From contig CAZZFA010000012.1 of the NCBI GenBank assembly GCA_964653435.1, forward strand, positions 9,367 to 73,366: 64,000 nucleotides of DNA, read 5' to 3'. Under the pieces are notes generated by a model, which did not search any database, was not told where the DNA came from, and saw nothing but the letters and a program-made list of their open reading frames with translations. Origin of the DNA: CAZMVY01 sp964653435 (lineage in GTDB: Bacteria > Planctomycetota > Phycisphaerae > UBA1845 > PWPN01). The translations under genes and the position numbers were made by a program. Positions 44,580-53,565 of this stretch are shown in pieces. Position 1 is the first letter of the stretch; each line of letters opens with the position of its first letter.

Positions 44580-44808
44580 TGCCCGGTCGCGGGTGACGCA
44601 CGCATTACGCTCCGCTCGGGCAGCCGTATGCAAAGCGGACGCAAGATGCTTCGCTGCGCTCAGCATGACGGCGGGTGGAGCCGCCGCGCCTGGTCACGGG
44701 CGACGCACGCATTCAGCTCTGCCCGGAATGACGGGAACGCGCACATCATTGCCGATGACACCCGCGCGACGATAGGACATAATGGGGCGACTTCGTGGTG
44801 CCGGTGGC

Positions 44809-45198
44809 ATGAAGCAGTACTACGTCTACATCATGGCGAACCACTCTCGCACGCTGTACACAGGGGTCACGAACGACCTCGAACGACGCGTATACCAGCA
44901 TAAACGCGGGCTCATCCCCGGATTCACGAGCAAGTACAACATCGACCGTCTCGTGTACTTCGAAACGGGGAGGAGCATCCGCGGCGCGATCGCTCGCGAG
45001 AAGGAGATTAAGGGCTGGCTGCGAGCGAAGAAGATCGCCCTCATCGAGTCGGCAAACCCGCAGTGGGAAGACCTGGCAGCCGATTGGTGTCGCCCGGAGG
45101 CGCGAACCGCCAACCCGAGCCCGCCCGGACGGCAGACCCCGCCCCGAGCGGCGCGGGACGTCATCGGGAGCCGGAAACAGCGCCCCCCGTCATCCTGA
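44809..45198 (+). CDS. GIY-YIG nuclease superfamily protein
   Basis: A 129-residue protein; residues 1-92 are a complete small GIY-YIG domain of the UPF0213/YhbQ-like type. 'YYVYIMANHSRTLYTGVTND' gives the two signature tripeptides as VYI and YTG, followed by 'LERRVYQHK' (Arg), 'TSKYNIDRLVYFE' (His/Tyr region), 'AIAREKEIKGW' (catalytic Glu) and 'NPQWEDLAADW'. The last 35 residues (CRPEARTANPSPP onward) are translated from the flanking repeat, so the true C terminus has been replaced. The gene sits between direct repeats in a repeat island. Its function is unknown; a role linked to the repeats is possible. Confidence 0.85.
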   Translation: MKQYYVYIMANHSRTLYTGVTNDLERRVYQHKRGLIPGFTSKYNIDRLVYFETGRSIRGAIAREKEIKGWLRAKKIALIESANPQWEDLAADWCRPEARTANPSPPGRQTPPRAARDVIGSRKQRPPSS

Positions 45199-45320
45199 GC
45201 AGAGCGAAGCGCCGCGAAGGATCCGGCCGACAGTCTGCGTGACCTCAAACGAGCGCAGCGAGAAAACACGCGCACGCCGCCGTCGATAATCGTGCTCCCT
45301 TCGCGATCCATCCACTCGCT
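45103..45320 (+). repeat. Right flanking repeat of the GIY-YIG island
   Basis: It begins with the 55 bases shared with 44425-44479, continues through GTCATCCTGAGCAGAGCGAA (45190, the palindromic core family, with GAAGGATCCGG) and reaches the 107-base array. It encodes the last residues and stop of the GIY-YIG gene. Confidence 0.7.
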
Positions 45321-45690
45321 CCGCTCGGGCAGCCGTATGCAAAGCGGACGCAAGATGCTTCGCTGCGCTCAGCATGACGGCGGGTGGAGCCGCCGTGCCC
45401 GGTCGCGGGTGACGCACGCATTACGCTCCGCTCGGGCAGCCGTATGCAAAGCGGACGCAAGATGCTTCGCTGCGCTCAGCATGACGGCGGGTGGAGCCGC
45501 CGTGCCCGGTCGCGGGTGACGCACGCATTACGCTCCGCTCGGGCAGCCGTATGCAAAGCGGACGCAAGATGCTTCGCTGCGCTCAGCATGACGGCGGGTG
45601 GAGCCGCCGTGCCCGGTCGCGGGCGACGTTCGCATTACGCTCCGCTCGGGCAGCCGTATGCAAGGCGGACGCAAGATGTCTCGCTCAGGA
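45315..45690 (+). repeat. 107-base tandem repeat array
   Basis: CGCTCGGGCAGCCGTATGC occurs at 45322, 45429, 45536 and 45643, exactly 107 bases apart. A fifth unit is at 44613 across the GIY-YIG gene. Each unit carries GATGCTTCGCTGCGCTCAGC followed by ATGAC, the reverse complement of the GTCATGCTGAGCG core in the long dispersed repeats. Units differ by only a few bases; the last one is degraded. There are no unique spacers. Confidence 0.95.
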
Positions 45691-45776
45691 GCACTCCCCT
45701 GCCCCCGCCCACCGGCTTGCACCTCGCCGCATCCCGCCGCACAATGCCCCTCCTGTATCGTAGTTGTTATGAGCAC

Positions 45777-46574
45777 ATGATCCTCGCGGAAAACCTGGTA
45801 AAGACGTTCCCGAGGCCCGATGGCGGTCAAACGGCCGCGGTCGACGGCTTGAGCTTCGAGGTTCGGCCGGGCGAGATCTACGGCCTGCTCGGACCCAACG
45901 GAGCCGGCAAGACGACGACGCTGCGCATCCTCAGCGGACTGATGCGGCCCACGTCCGGCCGGGCAATCCTGGCGGGCTATGACGTCGTCGCCCGGCCGCA
46001 GGATGCCAAACGCGCGATCGGGTTCCTCACCGCCGGCACGGGACTCTATCAGCGGCTGACCCCGCGGGAGCTGCTCACCTACTTCGCCCAGCTCCACGGG
46101 CTGGACGGCGAGCCCATGCGGCGCCGTGTCCGGGAGCTGATCGAATGGCTCGGAATGGAGTCCTTCGCGGACCTCCGCTGCGGCGCACTCTCGACCGGAC
46201 AACGGCAGCGAACCAGTATCGCCCGCGCACTGGTTGCCGATCCCCCGGTTCTCGTGCTGGATGAACCGACGCTCGGCCTCGATGTCATGACGAACCGGGT
46301 CATTCTCGATTTCGTGCGCCGACAGCGCGAGGCGGGCAAGACGATCCTGCTCTCCACCCATTACCTCGATGAGGCCGAAGCCCTCTGCGACCGGATCGGG
46401 CTGCTGTACCGGGGGCGGCTCATCGCCGAAGGCGACCTGTCCGCCCTGCGGCGGATGGCCGGGCGGGAACGACTCACGGACATCTTTCTGCAGCTTGTCG
46501 GCGAACAGGGCGGCGGCGAGGACCGGCTGATCCCGCCGCAACCCGAGGAGAACCATGCGGCTTCGCGCGGTTAA
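45777..46574 (+). CDS. ABC transporter ATPase (NatA-like)
   Basis: A 265-residue ATPase. Walker A is GPNGAGKTTTLRIL near residue 40, the signature is LSTGQRQRTSIARAL (the usual LSGGQ is LSTGQ, as in NatA), and Walker B is VLVLDEPTLGLDV. The start at 45777 is chosen because the frame upstream is made of the tandem repeat. It overlaps the permease gene by 20 bases. NatA-like systems export sodium or other small compounds, but the substrate here cannot be told. Confidence 0.9.
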   Translation: MILAENLVKTFPRPDGGQTAAVDGLSFEVRPGEIYGLLGPNGAGKTTTLRILSGLMRPTSGRAILAGYDVVARPQDAKRAIGFLTAGTGLYQRLTPRELLTYFAQLHGLDGEPMRRRVRELIEWLGMESFADLRCGALSTGQRQRTSIARALVADPPVLVLDEPTLGLDVMTNRVILDFVRRQREAGKTILLSTHYLDEAEALCDRIGLLYRGRLIAEGDLSALRRMAGRERLTDIFLQLVGEQGGGEDRLIPPQPEENHAASRG

Positions 46575-48699
46575 CATCATCTTCCGCAAGGAGCTCATCG
46601 AGATCCTGCGCGACCGCCGGACGCTCATCGCGATGGTCGTCGTGCCGATCCTGCTCTATCCCGTGCTCATGCTCGGCTCGATCCACGCGGCGCAGTTCCA
46701 GTCGGGCAAGATGCAGCGCGAGGAGATCCGCATCGCCGTCCCGGACGACGCCACGGCGCAGCGACTGTCCGCGGAGATCGAGGCGGACAGTGCGGCCGTT
46801 CCGGCCGGCTCGCCGGAGGCCGCCGACTGTATCCGCCGCTACGACATGCTGGTAACACCTGACCCGAGGGACGCCCTGCGCAAGGGCGCGGTGCAGGTGG
46901 CGATCATCCCCGGCCCCGGGCCGAAGACGTGGGACCGGTGGGAGATCGACCCGCCCTTCATCCTCTGCTACGACAGTGCGGAAATCCGCAGTGAGATGGC
47001 CCGCACGCGCCTCGAGCGGGTCCTCGAGCGACGCCGCGTGGCGATTCGCGAGGAGCGGCTCGCCCGCCTTCCCGAGGAACAGCGCGAACTGTTCGCCCCG
47101 CGGCCAATCCCCGTGGAAAACGTGGCCTCGCCGGAGAAGGTGGGCGGCTCGCTGCTGGGAAACGTCCTGCCGCTGATCCTGGCGCTCATGACGATCACCG
47201 CCGCCGTCTATCCGGCGATCGACCTGACGGCGGGCGAGCGCGAACGCGGCACGCTCGAAACGCTCATGGTCGCGCCCGTGCCGGTCATCGATCTGATCGT
47301 CGGCAAGTTCCTCGTGGTCGCGGCGGTCTCGCTGATCGCGGCGGCCCTGAATCTCGCGAGCATCGGCCTGACGCTCCGCTTCGGCGATGTCCAGGAGATG
47401 CTTACGCAAGGCATGCAGGCGAAGATCCCGGTCGCCGTCCTGCCCATCATCCTTGTGACGATGATCCCCTTCGCGATCCTGTTCAGCGCGATCCTGATCG
47501 CCGTGGCCAGCTTCGCCCGCAGTTTCAAGGAAGCCCAGAACTACGTCATGCCCGTGATCATGGCCGCGCTGATCCCGGGCACGGCGGGAGCGCTGCCCGG
47601 TGTCGAACTGCACGGGGTCATGGCCGTAATCCCCGTCGCGAACATGGTCCTGCTGACGCGGGAGCTGCTGCTCGGCCACTTCGGCAACTGGCCCATCATG
47701 GCCGTCGCGCTGGGCAGCACGTGTTTCTACGCGGTTGTGGCTGTGATCGTGGCCGCGAAGCTGTTCGGACAGGAAGCCGTCCTGTTCGCTGACGCGGGAT
47801 CGTGGAAGACCCTCTTCCGGCGGCGGTTGTTCGTGCCGCAGGCGGCACCGAGTCCGGCGACCGTCCTGTTGTACGTTGCGGTTCTCTTCCCGGTGTGGTT
47901 CCACATTCAGGGCCAGCTTTCCTCGCGCATCGGCCTCTCGGCCGTGCTGATCGCGGTCTTCTTCGGCATCCTGCCGCTGGTCCTGGCCGGCTACCTGAAG
48001 ATCGACCTGCGAAACGCGTTCTCGCTTCGCGGCGCGACGGTGAGCCAGTGGGTCGGCGCCGCACTCATCGGCCTCGGCACATGGGCGCTGTCGTACGAAA
48101 TGCTGGTCCTGCAGGCGCGAATCGTTCCGATGCCCGCGGGGCTTTCCGACGCGGACGCCGAGATGTCGAGGGTGTTCGGCGGCTGGTCGTTGCCGGGCCT
48201 GCTTCTCGCCCTCGCGGTCGTTCCGGGCGTCTGCGAGGAGTTGACGTTCCGCGGCTTCGTGCTGAGCGGGCTGCGGACAACGCTCCGGCCGGCGACGGCG
48301 ATCCTCGTTGCGGCGGTCTTCTTCGCGACGTTCCACTTCCTTTTCTTCCGCTTCGGCGTGACCGTCGCGCTGGGCGTGGTGCTCGGCTACGTGTGCTGGC
48401 GGACCGGGTCGATCGGGCCGGCCGTCCTCATTCACATGATGCACAACGGCTGGCTCTTCGTGCTGAGTCGCTGGAGTGACGTCCGGTGGAGTCGGTGGAT
48501 TGACCTGCCGAAGGCGCTGGGTGCGGCGAACATGGACGGCCGCGGGCACCTGCCCGCCGGCGTGATCGTTGCGGCGGCGGTGCTCGTGCTCGTCGGGATC
48601 GCCCTGATGCGCGGACGCCGGGGGCCGACGCGGCAGGACGGCTCGGCGCGTGATGCCGCCGCCGCGAACGACGACCCCTCTATCTCCCCTTCTCCATGA
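46555..48699 (+). CDS. ABC-2 permease fused to a CPBP intramembrane protease
   Basis: A 714-residue two-part membrane protein. Residues 1-400 are a NatB-like permease: a first helix near 25-43, an extracytoplasmic domain to about 190, then five or six helices including the conserved loop 'DLTAGERERGTLETLMVAPV'. Residues 430-670 are a CPBP (Rce1-like) protease with EELTFRG near 562 (EExxxR), 'FATFHFLFFR' near 587 (FxxxH) and 'IHMMHNGW' near 627. All protease motifs are intact. The gene overlaps the ATPase gene by 20 bases. The fusion suggests a transporter that also cleaves a membrane substrate, perhaps a peptide. The last 20 bases overlap the convergent GNAT gene. Confidence 0.9.
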   Translation: MRLRAVNIIFRKELIEILRDRRTLIAMVVVPILLYPVLMLGSIHAAQFQSGKMQREEIRIAVPDDATAQRLSAEIEADSAAVPAGSPEAADCIRRYDMLVTPDPRDALRKGAVQVAIIPGPGPKTWDRWEIDPPFILCYDSAEIRSEMARTRLERVLERRRVAIREERLARLPEEQRELFAPRPIPVENVASPEKVGGSLLGNVLPLILALMTITAAVYPAIDLTAGERERGTLETLMVAPVPVIDLIVGKFLVVAAVSLIAAALNLASIGLTLRFGDVQEMLTQGMQAKIPVAVLPIILVTMIPFAILFSAILIAVASFARSFKEAQNYVMPVIMAALIPGTAGALPGVELHGVMAVIPVANMVLLTRELLLGHFGNWPIMAVALGSTCFYAVVAVIVAAKLFGQEAVLFADAGSWKTLFRRRLFVPQAAPSPATVLLYVAVLFPVWFHIQGQLSSRIGLSAVLIAVFFGILPLVLAGYLKIDLRNAFSLRGATVSQWVGAALIGLGTWALSYEMLVLQARIVPMPAGLSDADAEMSRVFGGWSLPGLLLALAVVPGVCEELTFRGFVLSGLRTTLRPATAILVAAVFFATFHFLFFRFGVTVALGVVLGYVCWRTGSIGPAVLIHMMHNGWLFVLSRWSDVRWSRWIDLPKALGAANMDGRGHLPAGVIVAAAVLVLVGIALMRGRRGPTRQDGSARDAAAANDDPSISPSP

Positions 48700-49132
48700 A
48701 GACGAGCGTGAGCTTCTCGCTTACGCGTTCCTGTCTGAACGATCGGTAGCCGAGCCTCTCGTACAGCCGGATGTTGCCGTCGCTCCTGTGTCCCGTAAAC
48801 AGCTCGAAGCGCCGGGCCGTCGGGAACTCCGATTCGATCCGCTTCAGCAACTCCGTGCCGATGCCTCGCCTCTGGAAAGCGGGCGAAACGATCAGGCGTT
48901 CGACGTGGCACGTCGCGCCCTGGAGGTGGCCCCGGACCGAACCGACGATGCAGCCCTCTTCCACAGCGACCAGAAACGTGCGCGAACCGAACTGAGCGCG
49001 AAGCTCAGCGAGCGTCTCCGTGAGGGGCGGGATCGCGTAATCGTCGTACCGAGCGGCCTCGCTCTGGTAGGCGAGTCGCTGGAGATCAAGGATCGCGGCG
49101 GCATCGTTGATCGTCGCACGCGTCGTTGTCAT
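48680..49132 (-). CDS. GNAT family N-acetyltransferase
   Basis: A 150-residue single GNAT domain. The acetyl-CoA loop is visible as 'VSPAFQRRGIGTELLKRIES' near residues 82-101 (RRGIGTxL). Preceding strands include 'TFLVAVEEGCIVGSVRGHL', and the C-terminal 'YERLGYRSFRQE' is typical of small-molecule or peptide acetyltransferases. Substrate unknown. Its end overlaps the permease-CPBP gene on the other strand by 20 bases. Confidence 0.87.
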   Translation of the reverse strand: MTTTRATINDAAAILDLQRLAYQSEAARYDDYAIPPLTETLAELRAQFGSRTFLVAVEEGCIVGSVRGHLQGATCHVERLIVSPAFQRRGIGTELLKRIESEFPTARRFELFTGHRSDGNIRLYERLGYRSFRQERVSEKLTLVFMEKGR

Positions 49133-49184
49133 GCACGGGCCTTGCGCGAAAGCGGATCGGGGCCCCCGGTTCGGTGTCGAGTGG

Positions 49185-49826
49185 TTATCCGCCCGTTGCC
49201 GCCGTCGTAAACGTCAGATCCGGACCGTAGGCCGTGCCCACGCTGTTCGTGGCGTAGGCACGCACATGGTACGTGGTGCTCGGCGCCAGGCCGGTAATGC
49301 TGCTCGTGAAGACGCCCGTACCGGTGCCGTCCAGCGTGGTGCCGTCCGCAATCGTCGGGTCCGGCGACGTACTCCAGCACACGCCGCGAGCAGTCACCGT
49401 GGCGCCGCCGTCGGACGTCACGCTGCCCCCGCTGGTGGCCGTCGTAGCCGTCATGCCGCTGGGAGCGGTTGTCGTCACCGTGGGAAGCTCCGGCCCGGTG
49501 ATCAGACCGGGCAGGGCCGGGATAATCTGCTGAAGCATATTGAAGAAGGCCTGCAGCGCGCCGACGAGCAGCGTCTTGCGAAGCGTCCCGCCCGTGCCGG
49601 TATTCGTCACCGTCGGCCCGGCGGTACTGAGGATCTGCTGCTGGCGGGTCTGGAACCCCGCGACGCCGGCCTTGACACGCGTGCCGGGAATCCTGCTGTA
49701 TCTGTCCGCACTGGCACTGGGCTGGCTGCTGCTGCCGGAGGTCTGGGCAGACAAGCCGGCCGTCGAGCAGAGCAGAACCCCCCCGAACACACACAATGTC
49801 AGCCGCTGCAACCGGTTCGCACGCAT
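49185..49826 (-). CDS. Secreted protein with one fibronectin type III-like domain
   Basis: A 213-residue protein with a signal peptide at residues 1-27 (LTLCVFGGVLLCSTAGLSAQ, cut after AQ). A variable middle with Gln/Leu-rich 'ALQAFFNMLQQIIPALPGL' is followed by a C-terminal Fn3-like domain. It has 'SGGSVTSDGGATVTARGVCW', 'GTGTGVFTSSITGLAPSTTY' and 'VRAYATNSVGTAYG', a very conserved repeat often found in many copies in surface proteins, here as a single copy. GGAGGTG lies just before the ATG. Role unknown. Confidence 0.8.
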   Translation of the reverse strand: MRANRLQRLTLCVFGGVLLCSTAGLSAQTSGSSSQPSASADRYSRIPGTRVKAGVAGFQTRQQQILSTAGPTVTNTGTGGTLRKTLLVGALQAFFNMLQQIIPALPGLITGPELPTVTTTAPSGMTATTATSGGSVTSDGGATVTARGVCWSTSPDPTIADGTTLDGTGTGVFTSSITGLAPSTTYHVRAYATNSVGTAYGPDLTFTTAATGG

Positions 49827-49853
49827 GAGACCACCTCCACGGGCTCGCTCCTG

Positions 49854-49884
49854 ATTCTACACGAAGCGGCCGCCCGCGTCGCAA
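49854..49884 (-). promoter_or_regulatory. Candidate promoter of the Fn3 protein gene
   Basis: Reverse strand: TTGCGA (49884-49879), a longish 19-base spacer, TAGAAT (49859-49854). The leader would be about 20 bases and includes a good Shine-Dalgarno. Confidence 0.38.
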
Positions 49885-50008
49885 AAAGCCGTCTGTGCTG
49901 CCCGTCGTCACATCGCCCGCGGCCCCACCTAATGACCCGCGCGGCGAACAGGCCCCGGGGCGTCCGAATGACCTAACGCACGGCCGAATAAGAGGTTCAG
50001 CCTGTTTC

Positions 50009-52657
50009 TTACTGCGTCGTCTCCGGGCCGGCGCTGCCGAGCTCGGACGCAGGCGGCTCATCGGATATATCGGCCGAATCGCCCCCTGAGTCTTGCGTCC
50101 CGTCCGCAGGGGCGGCTGGGGGCGGCTGCTGGCCGACGGGCTGGCCGTCCTCCTCATTCTCGTCCCTGGCGATCCGGGCCACGGCCACGACCTTGTCGCC
50201 CTCCTCCGGGCGGATGAGGCGCACGCCCTGGGTGGCCCGGCCGATCTCGCGGACCTGGGAGAGGTCCGTCCGGAGCATGATCCCCCTGGCGGTGATCAGC
50301 ATCAGTTCGTCCTCGTCGCGGACGGCCTTGACGGCTACGACCTTCCCGTTACGTTCCGTCACCTTGATATTGATGACGCCCTTGGCGCCGCGGTGCGTGA
50401 GCCGATACTCGCTCATGTCGGTCCGCTTTCCGAAGCCGTTCTCGCAGACCGTCAGCACGGAGACGCCCGGCTGGACCACGATCATGTCCACGACCGCGTC
50501 GTCGCCGCGCAGGTCGATCCCGCGCACGCCGCGTGCATTACGGCCCATCGCCCGGACGTCGTTCTCGCTGAAACGCGCCGCCCACCCGTCGCGTGTGGCG
50601 AGGATGATCTCATCCCGGCCGGAGGTCAGATCGACGTCGATCAGCGTGTCATCGGGGTCGAGGCCGATCGCGATGATGCCGCTCGGGCGCGGATGCGAGA
50701 AGGCGGCCAGCGCCGTCTTCTTGATCACGCCCTTGGCGGTCGCGAACATCACGAACTTCTCCTCGAACTCGCGGACGGGCACCATTGCCTTGTAGGTTTC
50801 GTTGTCCTGCATCCGCACGAGGTTGGCGATCGACCGCCCGCGGCTCGTCCGCTGCATCGAGGGGATGTCGTAGACCTTCAGCCAGTAGACCCGCCCGCGG
50901 TTCGTGAAGATCAGCAGGTAATCGTGCGTGCTGGCGGAGAAGATCTCCTCGACGAAGTCGCCCTCGCGGGTGTCGCCGCCCTTGAGTCCCTTGCCGCCGC
51001 GCCCCTGCTTGCGGTAGGCGTCGATCGGCACGCGCTTGATGTAGCCCTCGTGCGTGATCGTGACGATCACCTGCTCGTCGGCGATCAACTCCTCCATCCG
51101 GAAGTCCGCCACCGCCTGGCCGATCTCCGTCCGTCGCTTGTCGCCGTGCTTCTCCTTGATCTCGTACGCGTCCTCGCGAATGATGTCGTTCACGAGGTTC
51201 TCGTCCCGCAGGATCGCCTCGTAGCCCTCGATCTCCTCCATGAGGCCCACGTACTCCTTCGCGAGCTTCTCGATCTCGAGCCCGGTCAGCCGCTGAAGCT
51301 GCATCGCCAGGATGGCCTGCGCCTGGACCGTCGTGAGGAACTGGTCCTGCCCCGTCGCCTGCCTGACGAAGGCCTCCGGCAGCGCCACCCGCAGCGCCGC
51401 CAGCTCGCGCAACCGGAGCGGGCGCGCCATCAGCCGGTCCCTCGCCGTCGGGGGATCGGGCGATTCCTTGATGAGCCGGATGATCTCGTCGATGTCGCCG
51501 ACGGCCAGGATCAGGCCCTCGACGATGTGCGCCCGCTGGCGCGCCTTGCGGAGCAGGAAGCCCGTTCGCCGCCGGATCACGTCGCGCCGATGCTCGATGT
51601 ACAGCTCGATCATCTGCTTGAGGTTGAGCGTGCGCGGCTGGCGGTTTACCAGCGCGATGTTCATGACCGTGAAGTTGTCCTGCAGCGGCGTAAACTGGTA
51701 GAGCTGATTCATCACGAGGTCGGCGTTGCCGTCCTTCCGCAGCTCGACCACGATCCGCACCGGATTCTTGCGATCCGACTCGTCGTTGACGCTCACGGCC
51801 TCGGGAATCTGGCCCGCCTTGATGCACTCGGCGATCTTCGTGACGATCGTCTCGCGGATGATCTGGTAGGGAATCTCGTCGACGACGATGAGCGTCCGCC
51901 CGCGGTGCTCCTCGGTGTGCATCTTCGCCCGGACGACGAGAGTGCCCCGGCCGGTGTGGTACGCCTCGCGGATGCCGCTTCGCCCGCAGATGATGCCGCC
52001 CGTCGGAAAATCCGGCCCCTGCACGATCTTCATCAGCTCGTCGATCGAGGTGTTCGGCTCATCCACGAGCTTCACGATCGCATCGCAGATCTCGGATATG
52101 TTGTGCGGGGGGATGCTGGTCGCCATGCCCACGGCGATTCCCTGGGAACCGTTCACGAGCAGGTTCGGGAACTTGCCCGGCAGGACGACCGGCTCCTTGA
52201 GGCTCTCGTCGTAATTCGGGACCTCATCGACGGTCTCGTACTGCAGGTCCTCCAGCATGTCGACCGCGGCCTGCGTCATGCGCGCCTCGGTATAGCGCAT
52301 GGCCGCGGGCGGGTCGCCGTCCATCGATCCGAAGTTCCCCTGTCCGTCGACCAGCGTATACCGCGAGTTGAACGGCTGGGCCATCCGTACCAGCGTGGGG
52401 TAGATCGCGGCGTCGCCGTGAGGGTGATACTTCTTCATCGTGTCGCCGACGATCCCGGAGCACTTCGAGGTCTTGGCCCGCGGCCCCAGATTCATGTCGT
52501 TCATGGCAACGAGGATGCGCCGCTGGCTGGGCTTGAGCCCGTCGCGCACGTCGGGCAGCGCCCGCGCCATGATGACGCTCATCGCGTACGTCAGGTACGA
52601 ATCCTGCATCTCGTCGATGATGTGCAGATCCTGGATGCGTTCCGGTTGCTCGGACAT
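50009..52657 (-). CDS. gyrA: DNA gyrase subunit A
   Basis: An 882-residue type II topoisomerase subunit. The catalytic Tyr is in AMRYTEARMTQAA near residue 125. The gyrase-specific GyrA box is present as QGRGGKG near residue 575, which favours gyrase over topoisomerase IV. Six C-terminal beta-pinwheel blades follow, then an acidic 45-residue tail (DENEEDGQP onward). In the quinolone-determining region the sequence is HPHGDAAIYPTLVRMAQ, so the positions equal to E. coli Ser83 and Asp87 are Ala and Pro. The ATG at 52657 has AGGAG upstream. No gyrB is adjacent. Confidence 0.95.
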   Translation of the reverse strand: MSEQPERIQDLHIIDEMQDSYLTYAMSVIMARALPDVRDGLKPSQRRILVAMNDMNLGPRAKTSKCSGIVGDTMKKYHPHGDAAIYPTLVRMAQPFNSRYTLVDGQGNFGSMDGDPPAAMRYTEARMTQAAVDMLEDLQYETVDEVPNYDESLKEPVVLPGKFPNLLVNGSQGIAVGMATSIPPHNISEICDAIVKLVDEPNTSIDELMKIVQGPDFPTGGIICGRSGIREAYHTGRGTLVVRAKMHTEEHRGRTLIVVDEIPYQIIRETIVTKIAECIKAGQIPEAVSVNDESDRKNPVRIVVELRKDGNADLVMNQLYQFTPLQDNFTVMNIALVNRQPRTLNLKQMIELYIEHRRDVIRRRTGFLLRKARQRAHIVEGLILAVGDIDEIIRLIKESPDPPTARDRLMARPLRLRELAALRVALPEAFVRQATGQDQFLTTVQAQAILAMQLQRLTGLEIEKLAKEYVGLMEEIEGYEAILRDENLVNDIIREDAYEIKEKHGDKRRTEIGQAVADFRMEELIADEQVIVTITHEGYIKRVPIDAYRKQGRGGKGLKGGDTREGDFVEEIFSASTHDYLLIFTNRGRVYWLKVYDIPSMQRTSRGRSIANLVRMQDNETYKAMVPVREFEEKFVMFATAKGVIKKTALAAFSHPRPSGIIAIGLDPDDTLIDVDLTSGRDEIILATRDGWAARFSENDVRAMGRNARGVRGIDLRGDDAVVDMIVVQPGVSVLTVCENGFGKRTDMSEYRLTHRGAKGVINIKVTERNGKVVAVKAVRDEDELMLITARGIMLRTDLSQVREIGRATQGVRLIRPEEGDKVVAVARIARDENEEDGQPVGQQPPPAAPADGTQDSGGDSADISDEPPASELGSAGPETTQ

Positions 52658-52798
52658 CTTGGCTCCTGATCGACCGTCTCGCGCGGACAGGCACCCGCTC
52701 CTTCTGCGCGAGGTCAGCCGACGCGACGGACTCCGCCCTGCCGCCCCGCCGGCTGCCATTCGCAAAGGCATCGTTCACGCCGGTCCGCGAACCCCTTG

Positions 52799-52828
52799 TT
52801 TATACTCGATTTTTCGCCGCCCCGCCAA
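52799..52828 (-). promoter_or_regulatory. Promoter of gyrA
   Basis: Reverse strand: TTGGCG (52828-52823), 18 bases, TATAAA (52804-52799). The leader would be about 135 bases. The rest of the 480-base gap upstream of gyrA shows no gene. Confidence 0.5.
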
Positions 52829-53138
52829 TCTCAGCCGGCCCGCACAAGCACCCCGAAACAGCGTTTCCCGCGGCGAGAAACACAGGCCGGATACCCCGCA
52901 AACCAGCGCCGCCCGGGGCAATCCCCGATGCGGAAGGACTCGTCTCCATAACGGCTTGCCCCGCGACGACGGTCGGCCCCCCACGAGAATCGCGACCCCC
53001 CCCTTGGCCAGGGCACCGCCCCCCCTCGTGTTTCAACCGGCGGAGTGTCTCATTGACGGATGAAACAGAGCAGGTTTCCCGTCCCGTCCCTCGCCGGAAT
53101 GGGGCGGGGTTCCCACGCCGCCCGCGGTTGAGGTTCAC

Positions 53139-53565
53139 CTACCGCCGGCTTGCCGCCGCTTGCGAAGTCCCGCCCGGCAAGGGCCGGGGGTCGGATACCT
53201 GATCGGCCAGAGCGGGGAATCCACGTGTGCCTCCTTCAGCAACTGCTGCGCTCTCTGCACGAGTTGGGGGGGCTCGCGGGCCAGATCGTGCAATTCGGTC
53301 GGATCCGTTTTCAGATCGTGGAGTTCCACGCGCGGCATCCGGCGCCGGACGGACCGCCTTCCCGCCGCCGAATCGCACCGCCTGCTACCACCAGGGCTCG
53401 TCGACTTCCCAGTAGAGGTACTGCCGGTTGCGGCGCCGTGCCCCCGAGCAGCACCGGCAGCACGCTGATCCCGTCCGGCTTCGCGTCGGCAGGGAGTGTC
53501 ACTCCGGCCGGCTCCGCGCATGTCGGGAGAAAATCGTAGAACGCCCATGCAAAACCGCTGCCCCC
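53139..53565 (-). pseudogene. Sulfatase C-terminal fragment, frameshifted
   Basis: Three reverse frames in turn give pieces of one arylsulfatase C terminus: 'WAFYDFLPTCAEPAGVTLPA' and 'DGISVLPVLLGG', then 'RQYLYWEVDEPWW' ended by a TAG and 'QAVRFGGGKAVRP', then 'VELHDLKTDPTELHDLAREP' and 'EAHVDSPLWP'. At least two frameshifts and one nonsense codon are needed to join them. The 5' part, including the active-site CxPxR, is missing because long repeat copy 3 begins exactly where the fragment starts. Confidence 0.85.

Noticed and set aside
44351..44601. Open frames running through the N gap at 44480
   Set aside because: The gap is a placeholder; translations across it have no meaning, and priA starts before it.
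45315..45690. CRISPR array
   Set aside because: The 107-base units are contiguous tandem copies with no unique spacers, and no cas gene is present.
50093..52669. Open frame of 858 codons opposite gyrA
   Set aside because: Asp/His/Arg-rich shadow typical of the complement of a GC-rich gene; no start signal.
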